Assembly (NCBI GenBank): GCA_017442445.1
Contig: JAFRZS010000288.1
Coordinates: 1-5,325 of the forward strand
DNA: 5,325 nucleotides
Source of the DNA: Clostridia bacterium
Lineage (GTDB): Bacteria; Bacillota; Clostridia; Oscillospirales; Acutalibacteraceae
Reading direction: 5' to 3'
Below are positions 1-5,325 of the stretch, piece by piece. The position numbers and the translations under genes are program-made. The notes below the pieces were generated by a model. It did no database searches and was not told where the DNA came from. It saw only the letters and a program-made list of their open reading frames with translations. Within the stretch, counting starts at the first letter, position 1. Each line of letters starts with the position of its first letter.

Positions 1-1169
1 CCGTCGGTTAAGACAATATCTATGTCATCGTTTTCAGCAACATCGCTGATTTTTGTTATAGTATTTTTATTTTTCAAAGCAACCGCATAACCTCTTGATA
101 ACACCTTTGCAGGATTGATTGCATCAAGTTTCGAGGCTAAGTGCTGTAAAGCATTTAACTTGTCAGACAGCATTCTGCTCATTTGAGCATCAGCGCGTAA
201 AATCAAGTCATCAAGTCTTAATCTGTATGAGTCCATAAAGTCCTCTGCAGAGGTTAAAGCGCCGCTTTGCTTTAAATATTCAAGTGTATTTCGTTTGTCA
301 TCTATTATTTCCGACATCAGCTTATTCAATTTAAATTTGTAGACATCTATAAGTGAATAAAGCTTATCAATATCGGGCGTTGCAAGTTCAGCCGCAGCCG
401 ACGGAGTCGGAGCTCTTAAATCGGCAACAAAGTCACATATGGTAAAATCCGTCTCATGTCCGACAGCGGAGATAATCGGGATTTTGGAAGCAAACACAGC
501 CCTTGCAACAACTTCCTCATTAAACGCCCAGAGATCTTCAATTGAACCTCCCCCGCGTCCTACAATAAGCACATCGGCGCATTTCTTTTGATTAAATTCA
601 AAAATTGCTTTTGCAATCTGTCCTGAAGCCGAGTCACCCTGAACCTGAACAGGTGCAAATATAACCTCAGCTTTCGGATACCTGCGCCCGAGTACATTTA
701 ATATATCCTGTATTGCCGCACCCGTAGGAGATGTTACAACACCTATTCTTTCAGGAAATTCAGGTATCGGTTTCTTGTATTCTTTTGAAAACAAGCCCTC
801 ATTTTCAAGTTTTTTCTTCAACTGTTCAAAGGCAAGTGCCAATGCACCTACTCCGTCGGGCTGCATTTCTTCAATATAAAACTGATACTGTCCGTCACGT
901 TCATATACAGAAATGCGTCCGCGTGCGATAATCTGCATTGAATTTTCAGGTCTGAATTTCAATTTCTGCGCCGCACTTCTGAACATTACAGCTTTTACCT
1001 GCGACTCACCGTCTTTAAGAGTCATATATAAATGACCTGTTCTGTAGTGGTTTGTGAAATTCGATATCTCACCCTTTAAATAAAAATCTCTGAGATTATC
1101 ATCATATTCAATTATTGATTTTAAATAAGCATTTAACTGTGAGACAGTTATAGTTATTGGAGTTTTCAT
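1..1169 (-). CDS. xseA: Exodeoxyribonuclease VII large subunit (3' end beyond window)
   Basis: This is the large, catalytic subunit of exonuclease VII, which with several copies of small subunit XseB degrades single-stranded DNA to oligonucleotides in the cytoplasm. 389 codons are visible; the family is usually about 400-450 residues, so only a short C-terminal tail is missing. Residues 1-100 form the N-terminal OB-fold, with GEISNF at 33-38 and GHLYMTLKD at 45-53. The nuclease domain follows, with RIGVVTSPTGAAIQD at 141-155, VGRGGGS at 203-209, AVGHETD at 235-241 and RAPTPSAAAE at 252-261. D155, R205, H238 and D241 fall at the same numbers as the residues reported as catalytic in E. coli XseA. 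A helical region follows, then the conserved NPAKVLSRGYAV segment near 353-364. The ATG sits in an ATGA overlap with the upstream TsaD-like gene, with a weak GAGAG upstream, so translational coupling is likely. xseB would be expected next, outside the window. Confidence 0.96.
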   Translation of the reverse strand, partial: MKTPITITVSQLNAYLKSIIEYDDNLRDFYLKGEISNFTNHYRTGHLYMTLKDGESQVKAVMFRSAAQKLKFRPENSMQIIARGRISVYERDGQYQFYIEEMQPDGVGALALAFEQLKKKLENEGLFSKEYKKPIPEFPERIGVVTSPTGAAIQDILNVLGRRYPKAEVIFAPVQVQGDSASGQIAKAIFEFNQKKCADVLIVGRGGGSIEDLWAFNEEVVARAVFASKIPIISAVGHETDFTICDFVADLRAPTPSAAAELATPDIDKLYSLIDVYKFKLNKLMSEIIDDKRNTLEYLKQSGALTSAEDFMDSYRLRLDDLILRADAQMSRMLSDKLNALQHLASKLDAINPAKVLSRGYAVALKNKNTITKISDVAENDDIDIVLTD

Positions 1170-2098
1170 ATTCTTTTACTCTCATATCCGGCAAGTATTG
1201 CTATGCCCGCCGCATTATCTGCAGAAAATTCAGGCTCAGCAAAAAACACATCACTAAGCTTTGAAAGTTTTGCTTTAATTAAAGTATTTGACATAACACC
1301 GCCTGACATCAGAACAGGTAAATCACCGTACTCTTTACGGGCATTTTCAATAAGAGATTGGAGTGTTACGCCTATATATTCAACGCAGAAACGGCATATA
1401 TCAGCATTTGTTTCTCCGTCAGCTTTCATTTTCATATACTTGTTTTCAAGTCCCGAAAGACTGCAAGTCAAAGCGCTCACAGACGGTCTGACATTAAATA
1501 CTCTGTCAGATTTTAAAGACTCAGCATCTACAAATTTTCCTGCAGGGAAATCAAATCCTAAGCTTACACCGAGTCTGTCAACAGCCTGTCCCGCTTTCAA
1601 ATCATTTGATCCGCCGATCCGCTGAATGTCAAAGATTTTTTCATCAGAAGGTCTGACGAGCAACAGATCCGTTGTACCGCCCGACACATGAAATGCCAGG
1701 AAGCTTTCGCTGATCAAATCAGTTTTATCCGCACTGTACAAAGCAGCCATAATATGTCCTTGCTGATGTGAAAATCTGTAAAGGGGTATTTTACACACAG
1801 AAGAAACAGATACTGCAGACAGTACACCTGTCATAAAACACGGCATATATGAGCCTTCCTGAGTTGTCGGTGATACAGAAACACCGACAGCTGAAAAATC
1901 AGAAATCTGCTCTGTTAATTTTTCTAACAGTTCGGGAAGCTGTACAGTATGATGAAAAACAGCATCACTCTGTCTTAAACCTCTCTCTCCCTTCTTGACA
2001 GGGAGCAGCTTCTTGAACTGTGTGACCTCGTTTTTTACATCATCATATGCCGCTACCGAGGTTGTATAATTACTTGTGTCTATTCCTAAAAAAATCAT
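1166..2098 (-). CDS. TsaD/Kae1-like (peptidase M22 family) paralogue
   Basis: A 310-residue protein of the ASKHA-fold TsaD/Kae1/Qri7 family, once annotated as O-sialoglycoprotein endopeptidase. True TsaD transfers threonylcarbamoyl to A37 of ANN-decoding tRNAs. Family marks are the N-terminal phosphate loop FLGIDTSN (3-10), the HQQGH metal motif (H111, H115), HVSGGTTDL (137-145), GQAVDRLG (170-177), SLSGLENK (213-220), LMSGGVMSN (263-271) and SADNAAGIA (292-300), whose D294 matches the third metal ligand. Several positions depart from canonical TsaD: SCDET reads SNYTT, SGGHT reads SGGTT and GEAFD reads GQAVD. It is also shorter than the usual ~335-340 residues. I therefore read it as a divergent paralogue, not the universal tRNA-modifying enzyme, which would be expected elsewhere in the genome; its activity is unknown. 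It overlaps nusB upstream and xseA downstream by ATGA, has no clear ribosome binding site of its own and probably depends on nusB translation. Confidence 0.88.
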   Translation of the reverse strand: MIFLGIDTSNYTTSVAAYDDVKNEVTQFKKLLPVKKGERGLRQSDAVFHHTVQLPELLEKLTEQISDFSAVGVSVSPTTQEGSYMPCFMTGVLSAVSVSSVCKIPLYRFSHQQGHIMAALYSADKTDLISESFLAFHVSGGTTDLLLVRPSDEKIFDIQRIGGSNDLKAGQAVDRLGVSLGFDFPAGKFVDAESLKSDRVFNVRPSVSALTCSLSGLENKYMKMKADGETNADICRFCVEYIGVTLQSLIENARKEYGDLPVLMSGGVMSNTLIKAKLSKLSDVFFAEPEFSADNAAGIAILAGYESKRI

Positions 2099-2508
2099 TT
2101 TTTAATCAAATCTGATCTTGCTATGTTTCCAAGCACACCATTTATAAATGATGCATCTTCCTTTGCCGCAAATTTCTTTGCAATTTCAACCGCTTCGTTG
2201 ATTGATACGCCAACAGGTACATTTTCTATGTAAAGCATTTCAGCAATCGCAACACGCAAAATAGCAAGTGAAACTTTGGGCAATCTGCCGATTGTCCATT
2301 TTGTAAGCTTGTCCGAAATAATTGCATCAATTCTGTCAATGTTTTCAGTTGCATGAGTTGCAAGTTCAACAGCAAACTCATCCTCAAGAATAAGTTCCTC
2401 TTCAACTGCACAATCAATAATTTCATTAAGAGACATATCGGGATTAAATGACTTGTCGAACAAAATCATAAAAGCGAGTTCTCTTGATTCTCTTCTTGAT
2501 ACGGACAT
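2095..2508 (-). CDS. nusB: Transcription antitermination factor NusB
   Basis: NusB is a small all-helical RNA-binding protein. With NusE (ribosomal protein S10) it binds boxA RNA and supports antitermination and proper transcription of rRNA operons. The 137-residue product has the usual family length (about 130-150). It shows the N-terminal SRRESRELAFMILFD (4-18), the central W71 and R75 with LPKVSLAILRVAIAEML (76-92), and the hallmark VPVGVSINEAVEIAKKF (97-113) followed by FINGVLGNIA (121-130). The ATG at 2508 is preceded by a strong GGGAGGG Shine-Dalgarno at 2517-2523, with 9 bases between the GGAGG core and the start codon. The stop overlaps the next gene by ATGA. The stretch at residues 30-45 is notably acidic. 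Expression probably comes from the promoter upstream of the Asp23-like gene, with a possible weak promoter of its own just upstream. Confidence 0.96.
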   Translation of the reverse strand: MSVSRRESRELAFMILFDKSFNPDMSLNEIIDCAVEEELILEDEFAVELATHATENIDRIDAIISDKLTKWTIGRLPKVSLAILRVAIAEMLYIENVPVGVSINEAVEIAKKFAAKEDASFINGVLGNIARSDLIKK

Positions 2509-2531
2509 TTATCTCACCCTCCCATATCTTG

Positions 2532-2565
2532 TTTATATCACTGTAAGCCGAAGGCACTTGTGCTT
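2532..2565 (-). promoter_or_regulatory. Possible weak extended -10 promoter for nusB
   Basis: On the minus strand the sequence TGATATAAA gives an extended -10 (TG at 2539-2540, TATAAA at 2532-2537) with no recognisable TTGACA-like -35 at 16-18 bases. A start from it would leave a leader of only about 20 bases carrying the nusB Shine-Dalgarno. The would-be -35 region lies inside the hairpin at 2545-2572. AT-rich matches like this are common by chance, so this is only a candidate. Confidence 0.25.
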
Positions 2566-2580
2566 TCGGCTTTTTTTATT
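2545..2580 (+). terminator. Intrinsic terminator facing against the genes
   Basis: AGCCGAAGGCA at 2546-2556 pairs with TGCTTTCGGCT at 2561-2571 (one G-T wobble, outer A2545-T2572 also possible) around a CTTG loop. It is followed on the plus strand by a run of seven T (2571-2577, the first ones overlapping the stem end) and then ATT. This is a textbook rho-independent terminator for plus-strand transcripts. Read on the minus strand, in the direction of the genes, the stem is followed by TACAGTGA and not by a U-tract, so it should not stop the yqhY-nusB message, although the hairpin could still form there. No plus-strand gene precedes it in this window. Confidence 0.75.
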
Positions 2581-2588
2581 ATGTTTGA

Positions 2589-2963
2589 TTATTCTTCTGT
2601 TTCTTCTGCTTTCTCTGAATTAAATTCAACATCGGAGATAACCACATTTACCTTGCTTACAACCTTACCTGTCATATTCTGAACAGCTTCTTTTACAGCC
2701 TTCTGTACCTCAGTAGCTACTGTTGTAAGCTTTGCACCTTCTTCAAGTGAAACATAAATTGTAATCACAATATCGGTGTCATTTTTAAGAACTCTTACTG
2801 ACTTCAGGGGATTCTTGCCCTTCAAAGCACTTTTAACATCAGGGACACGGTTCGAGAAACCTGCAACACCCTTAATATCCTTTGCGGCTGTAGTTGCAAT
2901 TGAAGCAATAACGTCTTCAGAAATTGAAAGAGTTGATGCACCTTTGTTATCTTTGATATCCAT
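2589..2963 (-). CDS. yqhY: Asp23/Gls24 family protein, YqhY-like
   Basis: A 124-residue protein of the Asp23/Gls24 (DUF322) family, close to the length of B. subtilis YqhY. It opens with the family's STLSISEDVIASIATTAAKDIKGVAG pattern (within 10-35), followed by the beta-strand block SVRVLKNDTDIVITIYVSLEEGAKL (within 55-79), a helix (80-97) and the closing strand VVSKVNVVISDVEF (101-114), then an acidic tail. It has no signal peptide or membrane segment. In B. subtilis yqhY lies between accBC and nusB and has been linked to control of acetyl-CoA carboxylase; other members are cell-envelope or stress-related. Here it follows spoIIIAH directly with no accBC, so the carboxylase link is not supported by context. 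The start at 2963 has an ideal AAGGAGG (2973-2979) 9 bases upstream and lies about 47 bases downstream of the predicted transcription start. The gene symbol rests on position and family. Confidence 0.92.
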   Translation of the reverse strand: MDIKDNKGASTLSISEDVIASIATTAAKDIKGVAGFSNRVPDVKSALKGKNPLKSVRVLKNDTDIVITIYVSLEEGAKLTTVATEVQKAVKEAVQNMTGKVVSKVNVVISDVEFNSEKAEETEE

Positions 2964-3016
2964 TATGATATTCCTCCTTGTAGGTAATTACTGCAAAATT
3001 ACAGTTATTCTTATAT

Positions 3017-3044
3017 ATTATACCACAAAGAAAAAATTTCTCAA
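3017..3044 (-). promoter_or_regulatory. Sigma-A-type promoter of the yqhY-nusB-xseA group
   Basis: On the minus strand, TTGAGA (3039-3044) is separated by 16 bp from a perfect TATAAT (3017-3022), with TG one base upstream of the -10 (3024-3025), making an extended -10. The predicted transcription start is near 3010, giving a leader of roughly 47 bases before the yqhY ATG. The -35 begins at the base right after the spoIIIAH stop codon (3045-3047). This gives the housekeeping genes vegetative expression independent of the sporulation operon upstream. The gap has no convincing terminator, so read-through from spoIIIAH is also possible during sporulation. Confidence 0.85.
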
Positions 3045-3572
3045 CTATTTTGCTTCAATTATTGTAATATTTTTCGCAGGAATCGGCGTTTGTTTCATTA
3101 TAAGTTCCTTGATTATTAAAGTTGAAGCATCATTTTGCTCTCCGGTAACAATAATTTCCGCTTTATCCTGATTTATTATCACAACTGACTCAACCGAAGT
3201 TTTACTTTTAATCAGATTTTCAAGGTCTGTTTCAAGCTTTAAATTGTCAATTATACTGTTTAATTTTTCACTTGCACTTTTTACAGCTTCCTCATCTGAC
3301 TCTTTATCTTTTATAATGTCATTCAGTTCTTCAAGTATTTCATCATGGGTATTGCTTCTTTTGAGCTTTGCTTCTGAAAAGATTTCATTTTCAGAATTAC
3401 TGTTTACATATTTTGCATCACCAAGGTTTGCCTGTTGTTCGGCACGGACAGTCGTTTCACTGTCTGTAGATAACGCAGGTTTTGTGAAATACCAATTCAC
3501 AAACACCGCCGCTGAAAGTGTCAGAACTAAACCTGCCATAATGATTTGTCTTTTTCTGATGATAATATTCAT
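3045..3572 (-). CDS. spoIIIAH: Stage III sporulation protein AH (SpoIIIAH)
   Basis: SpoIIIAH is made in the mother cell. Its extracellular domain binds forespore SpoIIQ across the intermembrane space, tethering the two membranes during engulfment and forming part of the SpoIIIA-SpoIIQ channel. The 175-residue product starts with a basic stretch (RKRQ, 6-9), then one membrane segment at about 10-28 ending in NWYFT, a low-complexity polar linker (31-62), a charged helix with IFSEAKLKR (64-72) and the C-terminal ring-building motif domain resembling YscJ/FliF (about 92-174, including LENLIKSKTSVESVVIINQDKAEIIV spread over 117-142). It is shorter than the 218-residue B. subtilis protein, mainly in the linker (inferred). 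The ATG at 3572 has GGAGG at 3578-3582, only 5 bases away, which decides this start over Met12, a position that would break the membrane segment. The gene closes the spoIIIA operon; sigma-E control is expected from the family, but no such promoter is visible here. Confidence 0.95.
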   Translation of the reverse strand: MNIIIRKRQIIMAGLVLTLSAAVFVNWYFTKPALSTDSETTVRAEQQANLGDAKYVNSNSENEIFSEAKLKRSNTHDEILEELNDIIKDKESDEEAVKSASEKLNSIIDNLKLETDLENLIKSKTSVESVVIINQDKAEIIVTGEQNDASTLIIKELIMKQTPIPAKNITIIEAK

Positions 3573-3583
3573 TTCTGCCTCCG

Positions 3584-4072
3584 TTATTTCATTTTTATAA
3601 CACTTACTCTGTTTGAACTGATATCCAATACAGATGTAATCATGTCCGTTATATCTTTTCTTACGGTCGCACTTGACGCGCCTTCACAAACAACCGCTAC
3701 TCCTCTTATCTCGGGTGCTGTCATTTTAAGCAATAATCCGTCCTGTGTACTGCCGTTTTTTAAGAGAATATATTTATACTCTTGCTTATCGTCATTTACA
3801 TTACTGTCATACGCATAAACCGATTCCGATGAGCTCTTAAGTGTAACTAACACCTTCGTATTTCCTGCGCCGTTTATATTGCTTATCATTGTGCTGAGTT
3901 TCGTTTCTAAATTTTCAGCATATGAATATTCAATATCGTTTACTTCTTCAATAATTTCCTCTTTTTCCTTCGGTATTAACTCAGAAGCAACTATAAGAAC
4001 AATAGTCAAAACTGCAAGTATTAATATGATTGCAAGTTTTTTGTTTTCTTTCAGCTTCTCTAAAATTTTCAT
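3584..4072 (-). CDS. spoIIIAG: Stage III sporulation protein AG (SpoIIIAG)
   Basis: SpoIIIAG forms a large ring in the intermembrane space as part of the mother-cell half of the SpoIIIA-SpoIIQ complex; the B. subtilis ring has been solved by cryo-EM. The 162-residue product has a lysine-rich start, one membrane segment at about 13-30, an acidic linker (35-45) and a ring-building domain. The domain shows NLETKLSTMISNINGAGNTK (54-73), the family signature VLVTLKSSSESVYAYDS (74-90) and a polar insert (91-115) matching the extra beta element of SpoIIIAG. It ends with APEIRGVAVVCEGA (119-132) and the last helix-strand LDISSNRVSVI (149-159). It is shorter than B. subtilis SpoIIIAG (229 residues). 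Its ATG overlaps the spoIIIAF stop (ATGA), with GAGGG upstream. Eleven bases separate it from spoIIIAH. Confidence 0.96.
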   Translation of the reverse strand: MKILEKLKENKKLAIILILAVLTIVLIVASELIPKEKEEIIEEVNDIEYSYAENLETKLSTMISNINGAGNTKVLVTLKSSSESVYAYDSNVNDDKQEYKYILLKNGSTQDGLLLKMTAPEIRGVAVVCEGASSATVRKDITDMITSVLDISSNRVSVIKMK

Positions 4073-4527
4073 ATACCAACCCTCACGTCATATCCGAGCT
4101 CTTTTTTGATTTTTGTTTTTATCTGTTCTGACATCTTTTTGTATTTTTCGGGAACTGTTATAAGTGTTTCAGTAATTACTATGCTGTTATCTTCTTTTTT
4201 ATCCGTAGTGATTTTAATATTTGCTCCTTCAACACCCATTGATTTCAGAATATTATTCATGTTTTTCACCATCAATGACTCCATGCTTTCCTGTATGTTG
4301 TCAAGCAACCGTTCTTGCCTGTATGACTTATATTCAAGCTCAGGCAATTTAAATTCAAGGTCTATATCCTGCGACATGAAAGATGCAATAGACGATGTCA
4401 GTATAAAAGTGAACACCGATATTCTGACAATTTTCTGTGTTGACCCTTTAGGTGCCAATATATAGACAATACTTGCCATGACAGATGTAACAGCAACAGC
4501 TGTTATCCATATTTTTATACCTTCCAT
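4069..4527 (-). CDS. spoIIIAF: Stage III sporulation protein AF (SpoIIIAF)
   Basis: SpoIIIAF is a small mother-cell membrane component of the SpoIIIA complex with a soluble domain related to ring-building motifs. I start it at the ATG at 4527, giving 152 residues; an in-frame ATG 60 bases upstream (4587) would add a cysteine- and arginine-rich extension read inside spoIIIAE and is rejected. From 4527 the protein begins MEGIKIWITAVAVTSVMASI, as family members do. Two membrane segments lie at about 5-24 and 33-50, separated by LAPKGSTQK (24-32), which matches the family's 'LP-G--KK' turn. A linker with a coiled-coil tendency follows (66-95), then a soluble alpha/beta domain (about 98-152). The start lies in TAATG, sharing one base with the spoIIIAE stop, with AAAGGCGG about 9 bases upstream, so translation is probably coupled to spoIIIAE. 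The stop overlaps spoIIIAG by 4 bases. Confidence 0.93.
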   Translation of the reverse strand: MEGIKIWITAVAVTSVMASIVYILAPKGSTQKIVRISVFTFILTSSIASFMSQDIDLEFKLPELEYKSYRQERLLDNIQESMESLMVKNMNNILKSMGVEGANIKITTDKKEDNSIVITETLITVPEKYKKMSEQIKTKIKKELGYDVRVGI

Positions 4528-5325
4528 TATGTTGCACCGCCTTTTAACACAAACAGGAGACCTGTCGATACTATAAGTACCGCACAATTAAGTATTACAA
4601 CTACATTTATAAGTGTTGTGACATCTGCAATTATTTTGAACATATCTGTCAAGCTATTAAGCTTTACAGTACCCGCGACAGCTGATGACAATCTTAAAAC
4701 CAATGACCATATCAAAAGCTCTGTTATTATCGGAATATTGATAAGTCCGACAGCGCAGATACCGAATGTACCGACAACTCCTTTTAAAAGAGAAAGACTT
4801 CCCAATATAGATGAGTACCCTTCACTTATGGCTCCGCCTACTACAGGAATAAAGCTCGATAACAAGAACTTTACACCTTTCAGCCCCATAGAATCTGATG
4901 CATTTGCAAGACCTCCCCTAAGAGAAAGAAACGAAAAGAACATAGACGCAATAAAAGAAAGTACAATTGTTGCTATTTTTTTGATTTCGTCGGCAAGTGC
5001 TCTGAAATTAAATTCCGTTGAAACAGAAGAGCTGAGTCCCAAGGCAAAGAAAATTGCCACACAAGGCTTTATAAAATAGTTTGACATCTGTGACACCGTC
5101 TGTGCTGCCAACAGCATCAGAGAGTTATACGAAGCAGCTGTTAACGGATTTCCGTTCAAGGATATAATAGCTACAAATATCGGCACAAAAACAAACATAA
5201 CCTTTGATGTCATATCTATTGCCGACATTCCCCTTGTTATACTTTCAAAAATCGGCTTTGCAAGTACGCTGATCGAAACTAATGAACAAGCTGTATTAAG
5301 CGCGAGTTTTATTTTTTCGCCTTGC
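4527..5325 (-). CDS. spoIIIAE: Stage III sporulation protein AE (SpoIIIAE), N-terminus beyond window
   Basis: SpoIIIAE is the polytopic membrane protein of the SpoIIIA complex and a possible permease-like core of the feeding channel. The frame is open to the right edge, so 265 C-terminal residues of a protein usually near 400 are visible; the Met at 5228 is internal (preceded in frame by PIFESITRG), not the start. At least six hydrophobic segments can be seen: fragment residues about 6-22, 42-56, 66-98, 116-134, 153-217 (more than one span) and 238-260. The conserved SFIPVVGGAISEG (157-169) is a strong family mark. The C-terminus is short (VLKGGAT), and its stop shares one base with the spoIIIAF start. 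spoIIIAA-AD would be expected upstream, outside the window. Confidence 0.94.
   Translation of the reverse strand, partial: QGEKIKLALNTACSLVSISVLAKPIFESITRGMSAIDMTSKVMFVFVPIFVAIISLNGNPLTAASYNSLMLLAAQTVSQMSNYFIKPCVAIFFALGLSSSVSTEFNFRALADEIKKIATIVLSFIASMFFSFLSLRGGLANASDSMGLKGVKFLLSSFIPVVGGAISEGYSSILGSLSLLKGVVGTFGICAVGLINIPIITELLIWSLVLRLSSAVAGTVKLNSLTDMFKIIADVTTLINVVVILNCAVLIVSTGLLFVLKGGAT

Noticed and set aside
731..931. Plus-strand open frame of 66 codons
   Set aside because: It lies wholly inside xseA on the opposite strand, where conserved XseA motifs are clear, and the translation has no recognisable domain.
1203..1625. Plus-strand open frame of 140 codons
   Set aside because: It is antisense to the TsaD-like gene, which carries all expected family motifs; the plus-strand product resembles nothing and has no good ribosome binding site.
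3031..3042. Short AGAAA/TTTCT inverted repeat after spoIIIAH as an operon terminator
   Set aside because: The stem would be only five A-T-rich pairs with a three-base loop, far too weak; the sequence is better explained as the promoter spacer.
2776..3171. Plus-strand open frame of 131 codons across yqhY, the intergenic promoter and the end of spoIIIAH
   Set aside because: It spans two well-supported minus-strand genes and the promoter between them. Its hydrophobic stretches are what AT-rich antisense sequence usually yields.
4528..4587. Upstream ATG extending SpoIIIAF by 20 residues
   Set aside because: The extension overlaps spoIIIAE out of frame and gives a Cys/Arg-rich sequence unlike SpoIIIAF N-termini. 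The ATG at 4527 has a usable ribosome binding site and begins right at the first membrane segment.
4618..5079. Plus-strand open frame of 153 codons
   Set aside because: It is a shadow of spoIIIAE, whose minus-strand frame carries conserved membrane segments and the FIPVVGG motif.
1..5325. Defence island, phage, CRISPR, insertion sequence or other accessory system
   Set aside because: All coding space is taken by conserved sporulation and housekeeping genes in a tight arrangement, with no repeats, transposase, integrase or obvious shift in composition.

Overview
The window is a stretch of ordinary-looking Firmicutes chromosome in which every gene is read on the minus strand, so transcription runs from position 5325 down to 1. 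AT-rich composition, strong AGGAGG-type ribosome binding sites, a sigma-A-type promoter and a sporulation locus point to an endospore-forming (or ancestrally endospore-forming) low-GC Gram-positive. The order spoIIIAE-AF-AG-AH, Asp23 protein, nusB, TsaD/Kae1-like protein, xseA suggests class Clostridia, perhaps the Ruminococcaceae/Oscillospiraceae side; that rank is an inference from gene order.

Region 1 (5325-3045) is the distal part of the spoIIIA operon. It holds the C-terminal two thirds of SpoIIIAE, then SpoIIIAF, SpoIIIAG and SpoIIIAH. AE/AF share 1 base (TAATG), AF/AG share 4 bases (ATGA), and AG/AH are 11 bases apart with the AH ribosome binding site filling the gap. These proteins form the mother-cell side of the SpoIIIA-SpoIIQ 'feeding tube' across the engulfed forespore membranes.

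Region 2 (3044-2964) is a short intergenic gap. It carries a near-consensus housekeeping promoter (TTGAGA, 16 bp, TATAAT with an extended -10 TG) that abuts the spoIIIAH stop codon and drives the next gene set. Region 3 (2963-1) is a housekeeping group: an Asp23/Gls24 (YqhY-like) protein, then nusB, a TsaD/Kae1-like paralogue and xseA. The last three are coupled by 4-base ATGA overlaps. xseA is cut by the left edge a few residues before its expected end.

Compared with the Bacillus subtilis neighbourhood (spoIIIAH, accB, accC, yqhY, nusB, folD, xseA), accB-accC are absent and the folD position is taken by the TsaD/Kae1-like gene. The two points most worth checking are that TsaD paralogue, which keeps its metal-site residues but has changed several other active-site motif positions, and an intrinsic terminator at 2545-2580 that faces against all the genes. 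I found no RNA genes, CRISPR arrays, insertion sequences, long repeats or foreign-looking segments, and no sign of an undescribed system. There is no gene-free stretch longer than about 80 bases.
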